A DNA stretch of 64,000 nt from Cladochytrium replicatum. Lineage: Eukaryota > Chytridiomycota > Chytridiomycetes > Cladochytriales > Cladochytriaceae. Where the stretch lies: positions 186,001 through 250,000 of the forward strand of contig JAHLKD010000081.1 of assembly GCA_025526935.1 (NCBI GenBank), read 5' to 3'. The stretch's first letter is position 1. Each line of letters begins with the position of its first letter. This document shows positions 51,720 through 64,000 of this stretch, piece after piece. The notes below the pieces were generated by a model that saw nothing but the letters and a program-made list of their open reading frames with translations, searched no databases and had not been told where the DNA came from. The position numbers were made by a program, and so were the translations under genes.

Positions 51720-53695
51720 GTGGTATGCAGGAGTTATTCTTTGCTTGCTTTTGGTTTCTTGGCCGCATACAAAATACAGCTTTTAGCTCCCTTTGTTTTT
51801 GCATTAAATTGTTGTGATTGTGTTTATCATCCCTGAATCTATGGACAGTGGATTTTGTAAGTGCATGGTGAACTCATTTCACAACAGGTTTGCTTGGATC
51901 CACTTAGGTGGGGTTTGATAACATTCTCATCAGAACTAGCCGAAGCTCTTGGCTTGATTCGGATGCCGCTGAACTGCGAACCTCGTCACCCATCGTTTGT
52001 TTCAAAAAATGGTTGTTACGCAAATAAATGGTTTCCTCTTAGGTATGGACCAAGCAAGTTAGAAGATGTCAACGCAACCCCCATTGCGAACGATGACACC
52101 GTAAGCGACATGAGGATCTTTAGATGATAATTTCAAACTCTTCGTCATCACTCCTTTGAAGGACCGCTGGATCAAAATACGTTGACATCTCGCCAGTTCT
52201 TCGCATGTAGGACCAATGACGAGAGGGCTCACAATCATATAACTCCAATGCCTTTGTGAAAACCATGACAAAGAATATGTGTCGAAACAACGACACTCGA
52301 ACGACTCCCCCGAATCCCCGCAGAGACAACCAAATCTCGGAAAGGAAATCCGAGTTGAAAGGCTTCGTCCGATTGGATCATCGATTCGTAACTGGACCAT
52401 CTGTCAAATATCAAAGCAATATCAAACGATCGAGCTCGAATGATCTCGAAGACTTTGCGCAGATATTTTGCGAGCGGAAGAGATGCAAGCAAATCGGACG
52501 GGATTCGTCGATCACCACCCATAACTGTTGGAGTGACAGCTCGGCAACCGATCCTTTTTTTGCTGAACAAAATTCTGAATTCATTCTGCCCTCGTTCGGA
52601 CACCTCAAAATCAAAATCTTTTCCACATGCTTTTTGATAACAGACTTCACCACGGAGCAGAAGCTGCGTTTGATATATGCGCAGATCTACAGAATACAGC
52701 GCGACAGCAACGGTAAACGTGCTTTGGACACATTGATTCATATATGATTGGATTTTGCAATATTTTGAGCATCACTTGATTCACTCAATCATGATTCCTA
52801 TGGACCCCTATCATTAGTGAGACTGACCAAGACCAAATCAAGAGTTTTTGATTCCAGAAGAAGCAATGTATGCGTCAATAATGGGAAAATGACACAATGG
52901 AACAAATTGACTGTTGAGTACAACACTGCTGTGATAAGTTACAGTAGACCTTGCAATATTCTTGCATTTATTGGGCACAGCATTCTCGTCTTCACCAAAG
53001 CATTGGCTTCAAAATTTTACATCTTAGACATAGCTTTTGGTCTTCATTTCTTACATGGACAGAAGTCACTCGGTGTGTTGGACTTTGGAAATGCAGTAAT
53101 AGCTTATGTCGACTGGGAGTTGTGAACGAAACCCCTTTTTTGTTCTATTGCACTACTTTTATAGTTTTGTTGTGCTGTTGTATCTTCTTGCCTCCTGCCT
53201 GGCCCCTTGAAGCTTCATGGATCTTCTTAGCCTGTAGAAGTTCTTTTAATTCTTGGGCCGCTATTTCACGGTGGGTGATTTTGGTCTTGCTGTAACTATT
53301 AAGCATTGGTTAGATAAAGCCTGTGCCTGGTTCCAAACCAGAGAGAGGCAAGTTCAGGCAACTTGATAGGCCATATGTTATGAGCCGGCAGTAACGTGAG
53401 CAACTGTTACAGGGAATGTCATGCAAGATCTATTAAAAATAGAGATGTTCAAAGAATAACAATAATAGAGATACACAGAAAAGAGCTTGAGGAACTGATA
53501 TTGTGATTGATTCTTTATGCCATAAAGGCAGTGAAAAAGCTGAGAAGGATTTTAAGAGTTGGTTAAGTGCAGTTGAATGGAAAAGTAAAAAAGAACGATT
53601 AAACTTGAAGTGAACATAACGGAGAATATTGAACAGTGTCCAAACGTGCAGGACAACATTTATAAATGGTAGAAATAGAGGGGTGGGCTTAAGGT
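51720..53695. other. Unassigned DNA
   Basis: 51.8-52.7 kb has long overlapping open frames on both strands with no family signature, so composition rather than coding may explain them. 52.8-53.7 kb is A/T-rich and featureless. Confidence 0.4.
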
Positions 53696-55898
53696 TCAGT
53701 TCACCACAATAGGAGTTCTAAGCTGCTCCAACCTCCTTTGCACAATCAACTCAAGGGACCGGTCTAAAATTGCCTCAAGCTGCAAGGCTTTCCAAAGGTC
53801 CCTAGGAATGATGTCCAACTCCTTCCCTTGGCCATGCCGCCTTCTGAACTCCTCCACTGGATCCACATCATCATGTCCAACTCGGTGAATCTGATCCAGC
53901 TGCTCCAATTCGCTCATGATCCCCTCGAGCAGCGCTCCTTTGTCTTCTTCCTCTGCCCCGATATCACGAGTCGCCTCATTGTGCAAGTCATCAGAATGAA
54001 AGAGAGAGTGGATGTCTTCACTAACAGGCCAGACACGATATCGGAGCTGTTTGACTGTTTGCGATTGGAGCGCATGGAGGTGAAGTGAGAGTGCATGCTC
54101 AGACTTAATTGCGTACTTGAGTGCATCTTTGTATCGGTTGCGACGAACCGAGCAACGAGCAAGCTGGAAGAAAGATTTTGCATGGTCGAACGTGGAGATA
54201 GAACCGCAACTCAGTCGTGTTAGCACCTCGATGCACTCTAAAGAGAGTTTAGATTGGAGCAAAGTATATCCTGATGAAGTACCTTCGCGAAGGTGGATCT
54301 CAGATGCAAAGTCGCGGTCGTCTTCAGCAATCTTTGCCCGCCGTTCGAGGTCTTGGATATGAGCAATGTAATCGGATGTCTGCAAGTGCAAATCCCCACC
54401 CCGGGATCGTTGCTGAGTGGGAAAACGGACCTTCGTGCGTGCCTTTAGCTTTTCTGCTACGAGCTCGTCCCTCGTGAGTGCTCGTTTTAAAGCCGCTGCA
54501 TGGTATCAACACTGAAATGTCACCAATGTTCGCTTCTCAAAGTTTAAACCCACATTCTGCCTCCAACGCAATCCTCACGGCCGCAGCCGCCGTTCCGAAC
54601 GTCGCACCTTTCCTCCCAACTGTTGATATTCCTCTGGCCCTCGGACGTGGCCTGAACTTATTGGACTTCCCAAACATACTTGTTGGGGGCTTCCCGTAAT
54701 TCGAGCTCATAATCTTGAACTTCGGCTTTCCGTTCTTGTTGCTCGCCGCTGTCCATCCAATCTTGATCGCGCGACTTCGGATCGCTTCCCGCATTCTTGC
54801 TTTACGCGCTACGATGTTCTTCTCAGCTTGCGTTTGTCCGAGAATCGGGATGGAAGACCTGAACCAATCTGTTGATGTGTGTTTGCGGAGATCGAAAGAG
54901 GAGAGGGTGGAATTTGTCGGTAGAGAGCGGGGTTTGCGGTTTTTTTTGCGTCCCGATGAGCATGCTGGCGGGCGAACATCGATGGCTCTGGATCTCCCTT
55001 CAACTGTGGGGTCAACGGGAACAGTAATGAATGGAGTTAAATTAAAACGCTTCGTATATCTTGGATACCTCCTTTGGCTACCGACAACGCACGCTCACCG
55101 GCAACTTTTACGACGTCGGCTTTGTGAAGCTTTCCGCCAGTCGGAACCGAGAATGCGGGTCTGGACTCAATAGCCTTTGCTTTCTATATAAGAATTCAAT
55201 GCTTTGAGGGGCTGAGACGACAGAGCACCACTTACGGCAGGCTCAAGGATCCCGCGAGTGCCAGTTGTCTTTCGCTGTCCTGGTGCATAAGAGAGCCGTC
55301 TCAACAACCGTTCGTATGGGGAATCACTCTGTGTTCCATTATTCGCCGCGGGAATCCAAGGTGGGCGTACTTCCTCTCCCTCTGGAACAATTGTATGAGC
55401 AACTAAACACGAATCTGTGTCAATATCTGAAAGAAAGCAACGAAGTTACCAACGTGGATCTAGCGCACCCGACCATCGACGTTTCCTCTGCTCAGCTTTA
55501 AGCTTAAAGACTGCCTCTTCAAATGGATCAGTGTTGTAAATCGCGTCAGCCTGATAGCCATCCTCCAAGGCAGGGGTGCTTTCAGAGAAGTAGCTGGTGC
55601 CCTCTGGGTATATGTCGGGGTCTGGGTAGGATGGACCAGAGCTCGAAGACTCAATAACTGAAAGCCTGTTGCTTGATGAATCAGGTGCTCCGCTCTCTAA
55701 GTCGTACCGATCCTCCTCCACATCAACCTTGGGCTCGTCAACATGATCTTCCTCCTCGAGACCTTGTTCATATTCAAGACCACCATCATCGTACTCGAAT
55801 TCTTCCTCCTCGTAGTCCTCATCATCTCCATCTTCTTTCTCCTGGACGTCATCTTCGAACTCGAACTCGGGATCAGAGTTGCCCCCACTTTCGTTCAT
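53696..55898 (-). CDS. Unknown acidic-then-basic protein, possibly two genes
   Basis: From MNESGGNSDPEFEFEDDVQE at 55898 a very acidic region runs to about 55446, then splices to exons reading DTDSCLVAHTIVPEGEEVRP, AIESRPAFSVPTGGKLHKAD, EGRSRAIDVRPPACSS and a basic stretch, SNYGKPPTSMFGKSNKFRPR and RGISTVGRKGATFGTAAAAV. The frame then either stops at 54537, or a 58 bp GTGGGT-CAG intron joins it (AVRIALEAE to SALKRALTRD) to a helical part (DYIAHIQDLERRAKIAEDDR, NRYKDALKYAIKSEHALSLH) ending at 53696. The second option explains why the downstream part has no start codon of its own. The family was not recognised; the helical part is TPR-like in rhythm. It is divergent from the helicase gene. Confidence 0.55.
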
Positions 55899-55943
55899 CT
55901 ATGAAATTTTTCGCGTTAAGCTGTCACGTGTCATCCAAAATCT
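55899..55943. promoter_or_regulatory. 45 bp bidirectional promoter with CACGTG box
   Basis: Only 45 bp separate the two divergent start codons, so promoters and leaders must overlap. A palindromic CACGTG (E-box, bound in fungi by bHLH factors such as Cbf1 or Pho4) occurs within GCTGTCACGTGTCATCC, near 55925. Confidence 0.5.
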
Positions 55944-58900
55944 ATGCCGCCGAAGAAGTCACAGTTGAAGGGGAAGGGACCGCAGGGACCCAAGAAGGAT
56001 CCAAAGGCAATCCTGGCCATGTACGCAACCAGTAGCCAGCCGAAGAAAGTAGAGCCAGAGCCTGAGCCTGAAGAACTACCGCCACCTCCACCTCCACCAA
56101 GTACTGCTCCTGCTGGTCAGAACTCTCCTTCTGTACCTTCAGCACAAGAAACCAATCCCAATGCATCAGTAGCATGGGATGAAGAGGAAGAGAAAGTGAT
56201 CCAGATGGGTTCGCTACCCTCAAATGCATTGTCAAAAATTGACGCTGACATTGCGAGGGACGAGTCGATTGTTAAGGGATACTTGCAGCAGAGCGGCGCC
56301 AAAGCAAGTGCAGTTCCAGTGATGCTTGGGAGAGTGTGGGACTCTGCTACTGAAAATGTTGTTTGGGAGACATTGAAGCGGTGTGGAGTTATCGACCAGA
56401 AGAGTAAGTTTCTTTCGGAGTGTGGGAGGTGTGTGAAGTTATCCGCTGTGGAGCGCTTATTTGACGCGAATCCGTCATTGTTTACAAAACAAGTGGTGAA
56501 TAAAATGAGCTTAAACAGCAAAAACAATTTCATTCAAACGATAACTGAACCCCGATTTCTATGGATAGATTGGTTGGAAGGCGACATTGCGGAAAACGGA
56601 AAGTCAATTCAGCCTTCTTCCCTGGATAAGCTTAACGTTAATCTGGCGACACTCGAGCGATTGGGATTCACCAGGGCTGATTGTGAAAGAGGGATGGCGG
56701 AAACGTGCTCTCAAAACATTGCTACAGTAATCGAATGGGTAGGCTAGTTTCCTTGGATACAGAAATCCAATTCACCTTTCAAAAAAGCTTTGCCTCAATC
56801 TTCCCACCGGTGCTCTACCCGCAGGATTTGCTGAAAATATCATACATCAGAACGAAGAGCTGAAGCCGAGGGAAACCAAGACGGTTCGTACTGCATTCGA
56901 GAGTGTGAACACGGACGTCATAGATCAAAGTGCACCGATCGAGAATGTTTCCCAGTTATTGTCCGCCCCAACTACAGAGGACTTTGATGCCAAGTCATGG
57001 ATCCTAAGACAAACTCAATCAGAGAGTGACGAGGACAGTCACAACGAGGATAGCCCTCCGACGGTAAGATCACATTCCCACAAGTAATTTATCTTACTCT
57101 CCACTCTTAAAGGAAACGACTTCGGATGATGCTGCATTATCATTTGCGCAGCGGCATGCTATTTTGAGGATGGAGCTAGATGAACTGAGATCCGATCGAC
57201 AGCAGCTAACTTTCGCAAAGAAAGGGAAAGGTGCCAACGCGCCAAAAGGAACTGGTATTGGAGGCTTCAATGTTGATGCGCGCATAGATGAAGTTCTAGC
57301 CGCCATTCGTGCTCTTGAACGTCGTGTTGGATTCGACCAAATGGAAGCAAACGAGGAGTTCCGTCAGTTGAAGGCAGCTAAAAAGAAAAATAAGACAATT
57401 GAAGCCGAGGTTCCACAAAGGCAGAGAGATGAGTTGCCAGTTGCTGGGGGCACGGATGCAGATTGCAAACCTGAAGTTGAAGCGGTTATCGCGTTATCTG
57501 AAGGTGTCGACGGAGAGGGAGAAATGGAGGGCCTTTCTTCACTCTTTACCGAGCCCGCAGACCCTGTGGCGTCTGATGGATCCGTTATTTCGTACCTGGA
57601 TTGCATTATGCCTACCTCTTGGACAGGAAAAACCCCAAAGCAGACTCTTCACGATTGGCTGACCAAAGTGTCGATTGGAGCAGCTCAGGCCAAACGCGGC
57701 CCCATCCTTTCAAAAAGAGTCGACGGCTGGCGCGTTTCATACCATAAGGCGCAAAACGAAGGGCAGGGAACTGGGAACCGAGCGGATGTGTGGATCGAGG
57801 GCCTCACAGAAGCAGTTGGACCTGCTGTGCAAGGTGCAGAGCTATGCAGAATGGAAGGTTCAAGGATCTGCATCTCAGTGCCGCAGACAGACATATTTAG
57901 ACGGATGAAGGATGCGGAGGAGTACGTTGCCGTGCGTGCGCTATTTCTGATATTGTCGAATATGCCGCTATATCGTCAGCTTCCAGGCCCACATCGGGAT
58001 TACTGGCTAGCCATGGCAGCGGAGGAGGTATTAATGTGACTTGCTCTTGCATAAGGCATTCCTAACGAAACCGTTCCAGAAACGTATTGAAGATGCAGTC
58101 AAGCGTGAAGAGGACCGCAAACGTGCAAAGTTCTTGCTCGAGCTAATTGAAGCGCGAGACCTTAAAATCAAAGTAAGATTGTATTCCTGGAATAATCTTT
58201 TTGTTTTTGACGTCGCGTTTTCTACTTTAAGGAGCTCAAACGCCAAAAGAAGTCAGTCGAATCAACTGAACTGGTCACAGAAGAGAAGAATGCTGGAAAT
58301 CAAAACAGAGGACAAACGGACACAGTCAGCGGATTAGGTCTTAAGGAAGACTTTGAGCTACGATCAAAGGAATCATATTACCAGAAAATCTTGGTAAACA
58401 TACCGCGTCTTTTGTTCACTTCCACAGCTCATATCGGTCTAACTTATACAGGCAGACAGGAAGTCTCTTCCGGTGTACGCAATGCGTGAACAAGTTTTGA
58501 ATGCAATTCACGACCATCAAGTGGTCGTGATATCCGGCGAGACGGGAAGTGGCAAAAGTACTCAAATTCCCCAGTTTGTGATTGAAGAAGCCATCTTGAA
58601 TGGTGTGGGAGATCGCTGCAAGGTCATCTGTGCGCAGGTATGCAACATGTGTGGTTCTCTTTAGAAAGTTGAATTATAATCATTACAGCCACGGAGAATA
58701 TCAGCGACATCCATTGCTTCGAGGGTTTCAGAAGAAATGGGGGACGGGATAGACAAAGTCGGTGCAACGGGTTCTCTTGTTGGGTACCAGATTCGATTGG
58801 AAGCAAAAGTAACAAAGTCCACGCGACTGATGTTTTGTACCACGGTTTGTTTATTCTCGTCTTGTCTGATATTCAAATAGTTCATCATGTTTTGTTAGGG

Positions 58901-61739
58901 GATCCTACTTCGACGACTGGAAATTGACCCGACATTAGGGGAGTTTACCACAATCGTCATTGACGAAGTTCATGAACGTCAACTTGATTCAGACTTCCTC
59001 CTGCTCTTGTTGAGACGGTTATTATCTACAATTCGACCCGACCTCAAGTATGCGCCCTTCTCATAACACAACTTGTCGCCCTAAATCCAAATCCGCTAGA
59101 ATCATTCTCATGAGTGCAACAGCGGAGGCTGAGAAATTTATCAAATATTTTGATGGAGTCGGACCGACCCCACCTATCTGGGTGCAAGTGAGTGGTCGAA
59201 CATATCCAGTAACGGCTTACTATATGGAAGATGCTGTGGAACTTTCGGGGTACTCCATTGAGCCAGGCTCGGAGTATGCTTTCAGGGATTTCTCTGTTTC
59301 GCGAGGTGAGTCTTCGACTTTGTTTTATGGGAGTTCTCATTCATAATTTTATCTTAGCCGCGAATGTGAATGTATCTGGAAAGGGCGGAAAGTTAACGCG
59401 AACTCGTATTACATGGGATGAACAGCAGCGATTCTACACTGATGAAGAGTTCGACACCAATGTTAGCGAGAATATCAACCGCTCTGCTGATACAACCGAG
59501 ACAAAACCGGCAGATGGGCAATATTCCAAAAGAACTCTCCGAACTCTAGATCAGCTGGATTATACCAAAATCAACATGGATCTTATCGAGCAGATTCTTC
59601 ATCATTTGGATCGGAGCGAGCCGGTGGTCAACAAAAGCGCCGGGTCGGTTCTCATCTTCCTTCCTGGGTTGGGAGAGATCCGGGGCCTGTTTGAAAGGCT
59701 GGATGCAGCTGATATGTCGCGGGCTGGAGTTCCACGCAAATGGTTTTTAATCCCGTTGCATTCGGTTCTTGGCAGTTCGGAACAGTCAAAAGGTTTGCGC
59801 AATGGCTTTGTCATTTGTCGTCAGTTTACATTCAATCTGAATAGTCTTTTCGCCTGCTCCAAACGGGCTACGCAAAGTTGTGCTGTCCACCAACATTGCC
59901 GAGACGGGTTTGTTTACAAAAATTCACAAGGAGTTGAGCAACCTTATCATAGTTGATAGGAATTACTATCCCTGACGTGGTTTGCGTGATTGATACATGT
60001 CGAGCGCGCGAGATCAACTATGATGAGCGGAGGAATGTAACTAGATTGGCCGATGTATTGATATCCAAGGCAAACTGTGCGCAGAGGCGGGGTCGTGCAG
60101 GACGAGTTCGGCCCGGAAAATGTTTTCATTTGATTGCAAAGGATGATTTTGCTCGTCTGGTCAGTTTTCTGTTCTTCGATTCACAAGCGGTACTGATATG
60201 TCTTCAGGCTGCCCAAAGACCTCCAGAGATCCTTCGGTTACCGCTCGAAGAATTATGTTTGCGCGCTCGTACAGTAATTGATGCGACTTCTTCAATTTCT
60301 ACTGAAAAATCGGATGATGGCTCGAAAGTAACGATTTCGGAGCTGCTCGCTGAAGCCCTTGACTCCCCTCCTCAGAAAAACATTGATAGGGCGTTAGAAG
60401 TTCTTCATCAAATCGGCGCGTTTGACAACAAGGAGAGCTTGACTCAGCTGGGCTCTGCGTTAGCTGCTCTGCCTGTCGATGTGCGACTGGGGAAAGTGCT
60501 TCTGTACGGAATTGCGTTGAGGTGTCTCGATCCACTCCTGACAATCGCAGCGTCACTTTCTCTCGGTAAATCACCGTTCGTGCGTCCTTTTGGAAAATCA
60601 TCAGATGCGGAAAAAGCGAAACTCGGGTTTCTCACAGGTGTGTTTGTAGCAAAGTTGGTTCGTAATGTGTATTTGAACAATCTCCCGAAACAGCCAACTC
60701 GGACCTTCTGACAATTGCACACGCATACGACCGTTGGCGAAACGAAGTCAACAGGCAAATTATGAATGGGCACACCTCGCGCTGGTCAACATCTATTCGA
60801 ACGTTTTGCGATCGGAGCTATTTGTCCATACAGAACTTGCATCTGATCGAGGATACACGGGAACAACTCTTACGGCAGATCGTCTGGTCTGGGATGCTGG
60901 GAAATGAGACTAATTCGGAACAAGACCCTTTGAGACGTCAAGGGAAGAGGTATTTTACCCACTTGTGTGATTCATTCTCCTTAACTTCCGCTCGATTAAA
61001 GGGTCTTGTCTACCGTGACATCTCTACCTTCTCTGAACACATTCTCATCGACGCCGCACGTCACACTGAGCGCACTTGGGGCAGGACTCTTCCCAAATCT
61101 GCTGCACTCTCCAGAGTTCACGACGGCATCGATGCGGACAATCATGACCAGTGGAGGCGAAGGCGTATCGGTACATCCTAGGTCGCTCATCGCTCTTTCA
61201 CCTGGCAATCCCAAAACAACTGGATGGTTTTCATATCACACCATGATGCGCGGGAGTGGTGGGGCACCGGGTAGTGCGGGATCAGGTGGAAAGCTACAAG
61301 CACACGATCTGAACCCTATTTCCTTTGTTGCTGTAGTTGGCCTGTGCATCAATGACTTGAGCGTCCAGGTATGTTTCGAGGGCTATCCAGTCGTTCGGGC
61401 CGTCCTTTTGACGTGTTACTTTTACAGCCCAGACAGCGACTTATTGTCGCTGGTGGAGGCCGATTCAAAGTTGTTTGTGCTCCGCGTACCGCCGCGCTGT
61501 TACGATTGCTGGCGGTTGAAGTCCAGCGGATCATTGGAGACAGACTCGCTGCGTCAACGGCTCAAAATGGGAACACAACCTTACGTAACTCCAGGAGGCA
61601 GAGGAGAAGTGGTCGCTTGGAAGTGGAGAAGGGCTTGGACAGCCAGGAATCAGTGTCAAAGACGGACGAAGAGATCTTGCAGCTGTTTCTTGATGTAGTT
61701 TCACGCAGCGATGGAAGAAAATTTGCCATTCGGTCGTGA
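55944..61739 (+). CDS. DExH-box RNA helicase, DHX29/YLR419W type, with UBA-like segment
   Basis: Many exons. The N-terminus is basic then Pro-rich (PKKSQLKGKGPQGPKKDPKA). Next a UBA-like segment (LATLERLGFTRADCERGMAE...VIEWV), a coiled linker, and a double-stranded-RNA-like region (KTPKQTLHDWLTKVSIGAAQ). The helicase core has motif I GETGSGKSTQIPQ, motif II DEVH (IDEVHERQ), motif III LMSATAEAEKF, motif V TNIAETGITI and motif VI CAQRRGRAGR. It continues into the winged-helix, ratchet (VTISELLAEALDSPPQKNID, TIAASLSLGKSPFVRP) and OB regions. The last intron join (LSVQ to PRQRLIVAGGGRFKVV) restores the OB end; the stop is at 61739. DHX29 works on the 40S subunit to scan structured leaders; fungal YLR419W relatives are little studied. 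Confidence 0.9.
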
Positions 61740-62081
61740 AATGGAGCTGCTGGTCAATTGTACGCGATGCAAACCATGAAATTAAGAGGTTGGTAATAGC
61801 CCATGTCCACATCATCTGGAATCTCTATCGAGAAGGAAGAATGAAAACGTTTAAACAGAAGAAAACATGGGAGGTAATGCGAACACTAGCAACAAAATGG
61901 TTGACAACAGACCATCAAGGTGTCAAGTTGAAAATATACGCAGGTGGTGTATTTGAGATAAAAAGCAAAAAGATGGCGGAAGGCATGAGGAAAGTTTTGA
62001 ACGTAAAAAACTATCATGAAAGGCCACCAATCGCTTGGCCATGTGACATCCACTGAGAATAGGATGAGGAGCAGTATCCAC
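61740..62081. other. Intergenic between convergent helicase and DnaJ genes
   Basis: Shared 3' flank. No gene, repeat or RNA recognised. Confidence 0.5.
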
Positions 62082-64000
62082 TTAATCAAAGTTGAACTTA
62101 AACTGGAACTGCTGACCACCCCCGGAACCAAAGGGGAATGGTTGGCCACCTCGGAAGAACTGACCTCCGCCTGGGAAACCGCCTGGGAATGGCTGGGCAC
62201 CTTGCTGCTCCTGAAGTACGGTTATTGTGCGAAACATATTTTGTGAGCACTTACATTTGGATCATCGCCGTTGTCGAATCGTTGCCTGAGTTCTACCAAA
62301 AAAGAGTCTTCAGAATCTACCACGTTACATACGAAGTTGAACATACCATCATCAGATAGTACTTCGTATGCCTCATTGATCTCGCTCATCTTTTTCACCA
62401 CCGTTTCCATCGGAAGGTCGCCTTGGTATTTGTCTGGGTGCCACTCCTGAGCGAGCTTTCGGAAAGCCTTTTTAATCTCCCTCTTGCTGGCTGCACGTGG
62501 GATTCCCAATACTTTGTAGTAGTTTTTTTGCCCAACTTGACGCTTCAGCCTTTCAGCTTTGTGGTATCCTTCGGATGCCTTCGAGAGATAAGATTTTAAG
62601 ACCATGAAGTAAAAGCCAACGATTCGCAGTTACCCTTGCGTCCTGGCGGTTCAGCTCATGTGCTTTCTGGAAATCGTGCATAGCTGATGTCACAGTATTA
62701 GTGAGTGCCACATAAGTGTGGACCTTAGTTTGAGTACCTGCATCGTATTCTTCTGCAGCAACCTTAGCCTCTGCACGGTACAAGTAAGCATCGAAGCTTT
62801 GGTCGTTGAGCTCGAGGGTTTTTGTACACCAATTCATAGATTCCGGTTGCTTCAACTAAAACCAAAATAAGCGTCTCCTAAAAACGGTAGCTGCATTGAC
62901 AAGCTCACCTCTCCAAGTGCCTTACAAGCCGCACCGAACATACGAACGTTGAGCTGTGAGCTGTTGATCTTGTTCGCTTCGCCCATTAGTCCTTCCTCCT
63001 CGGACGGCTTGAGGAGCAACTTGACGGCCTCTGCCCACCTTCCTGAGCCCAGGTGCTCCTCCATCTTCTTGATCGCCTTGTCAAGCTTCTTTACCAATCG
63101 GAATGCAACCTTGCAAGCCTTGTGCTCAGGGTCCTGCTTCAAGCAGTCCTTCGCGGCTTCAAGGGATTCTGAAACTTCGCCGAGACCGAGATGGAGTGTG
63201 GAGAGTTGTTGGAGAGCTTCCAAGGTGTCTGGCTGGAGTTTTTGGATTCGCCTGGTTGCACAGTGACATTAGTAAATTACTTTGAACCATCAATGATGGA
63301 CTCACTTGAAGTCCCCGATGGCCATCTCTTTGTCGCCGACATCGAGGTAAAGTTGAGCTCGACGCATACGGATATCCACAGCATGGGGGCAAGTGTTGAG
63401 TACGTCACCGTAGAGCTCGATTGCGCGTGCTTTGTCTCCGGAGGCAGCAGCATCAGCAGCATGTGTAAGAGCGTCCCGGGTCTGGTACAATTCTTGCACC
63501 TGCATGAAAAACGACGATGAGCAGAGGTAAGACAATTCATACTGTTTCCGATTACCAGCTCCGCAACACTTGTGTCACTTGGCTTTCTCTGAAGGAAAGC
63601 GTTGAGATCATGAATGGCCGAATTGATCGTACACTCTTTCGCGAAAAGCCTTCCACGTTGAAGAAGAGCCTGGATTATATCTTTGTCAAGTTTGCATTTG
63701 CCTACCGGTCAAATGTTATACGTACCTGGTCAAAATCTGGCTTCAGTTCGAGAACTTTTGTAAAGTCAGACAACGCTGACGAAGTCTTTCCAAGATTCAA
63801 CAGCATGGCCGCACGACGGAAGTATGTCAGGTAGTTCGAGACATCGGTTGCTGAGAGAATAAGAAAACGCTGTTAACACTTTTGTAGACGTAAGAAGGTG
63901 ACCATGCATACCAATTGCGTCCTCGTAAGCCCTAAGAGCGTCGTTGAAACGACCAGCGAGAGAATGTGCTTTGGCTTCGTCCAGCAGGGTCTGCAGCGAC
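62082..64000 (-). CDS. TPR-DnaJ co-chaperone, DNAJC3/P58IPK type (partial)
   Basis: The N-terminus lies beyond the window end. Exons encode tetratricopeptide repeats ([120 protein letters not shown]) followed by a J domain ([20 protein letters not shown]) with the Hsp70-stimulating HPD in [10 protein letters not shown]. After the J domain comes a Gly/Phe-rich tail ([20 protein letters not shown]) ending [10 protein letters not shown] at 62082. TPR plus a C-terminal J domain with this order is the DNAJC3 layout: an ER-lumen co-chaperone of BiP. Whether it has a signal peptide cannot be seen here. Cytosolic DNAJC7 has a similar layout and is the alternative. Confidence 0.9.

Noticed and set aside
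52235-52747. A 168-codon minus-strand frame and a 163-codon plus-strand frame over the same bases
   Set aside because: Three frames are open together, so length is not evidence; no motif was recognised in any.

Overview
The window is nuclear DNA of a filamentous fungus, most likely a basidiomycete of the Agaricomycotina type. Genes are densely packed on both strands, most are cut by several 45-100 bp GT-AG introns, some exons are tiny, and short bidirectional promoters and decayed Ty1/copia, LINE-like and MITE-like DNA lie between gene islands. No tRNA, rRNA or CRISPR array was recognised. Exon joins were worked out by eye from reading frame, splice consensus and family knowledge; those given to the base are the ones I could check.

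Layout. 0-6.6 kb: a membrane-anchored GH26-like glycoside hydrolase (+), a small membrane protein (-) and the histone H2B ubiquitin ligase BRE1 (+). 6.6-13.5 kb: a gene-poor stretch holding an array of degenerate exon-like modules readable on the minus strand, an inverted repeat and two tandem duplications. 13.5-20.2 kb: ARPC4 (+), a PRELI/MSF1 lipid-transfer protein (-), NAP1 (-) and GUP1 (+), the last two sharing a 96 bp promoter. 20.2-25.1 kb and 29.8-32.2 kb: transposon remnants, including two LTR+gag copia fragments in inverted orientation on either side of a eukaryotic-type isoleucyl-tRNA synthetase (-, 25.2-29.6 kb). 32.6-34.4 kb: BZW/eIF5-mimic protein (+). 34.7-41 kb: a broken copia element with LTR-like direct repeats, a decayed coiled-coil ORF and a hAT-like repeat.

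42.4-50 kb: CCT2 (+) and a YAK1/DYRK kinase with a very long Gln/Gly/Ser-rich tail (+). 50-53.7 kb: a broken Pro/Ser-rich reading frame, the 3' end of a non-LTR retrotransposon and unassigned DNA. 53.7-64 kb: an unknown acidic/basic protein (-) divergent, over only 45 bp, from a DHX29/YLR419W-type DExH RNA helicase with a UBA-like segment (+), then a TPR-DnaJ co-chaperone of the DNAJC3/P58IPK type (-) cut by the window end.

The intact genes are housekeeping (translation, chromatin, chaperones, lipid remodelling, actin nucleation, signalling) and form no single pathway, although IleRS, BZW and the helicase all act in translation. The most notable observations are: start codons that stand alone as first exons (ARPC4, CCT2; nearly so in NAP1); an in-frame, acid-free, Arg-rich extension upstream of the IleRS start that could give dual mitochondrial/cytosolic targeting; the minus-strand module array at 8.4-10.2 kb; and the inverted copia fragments around IleRS.
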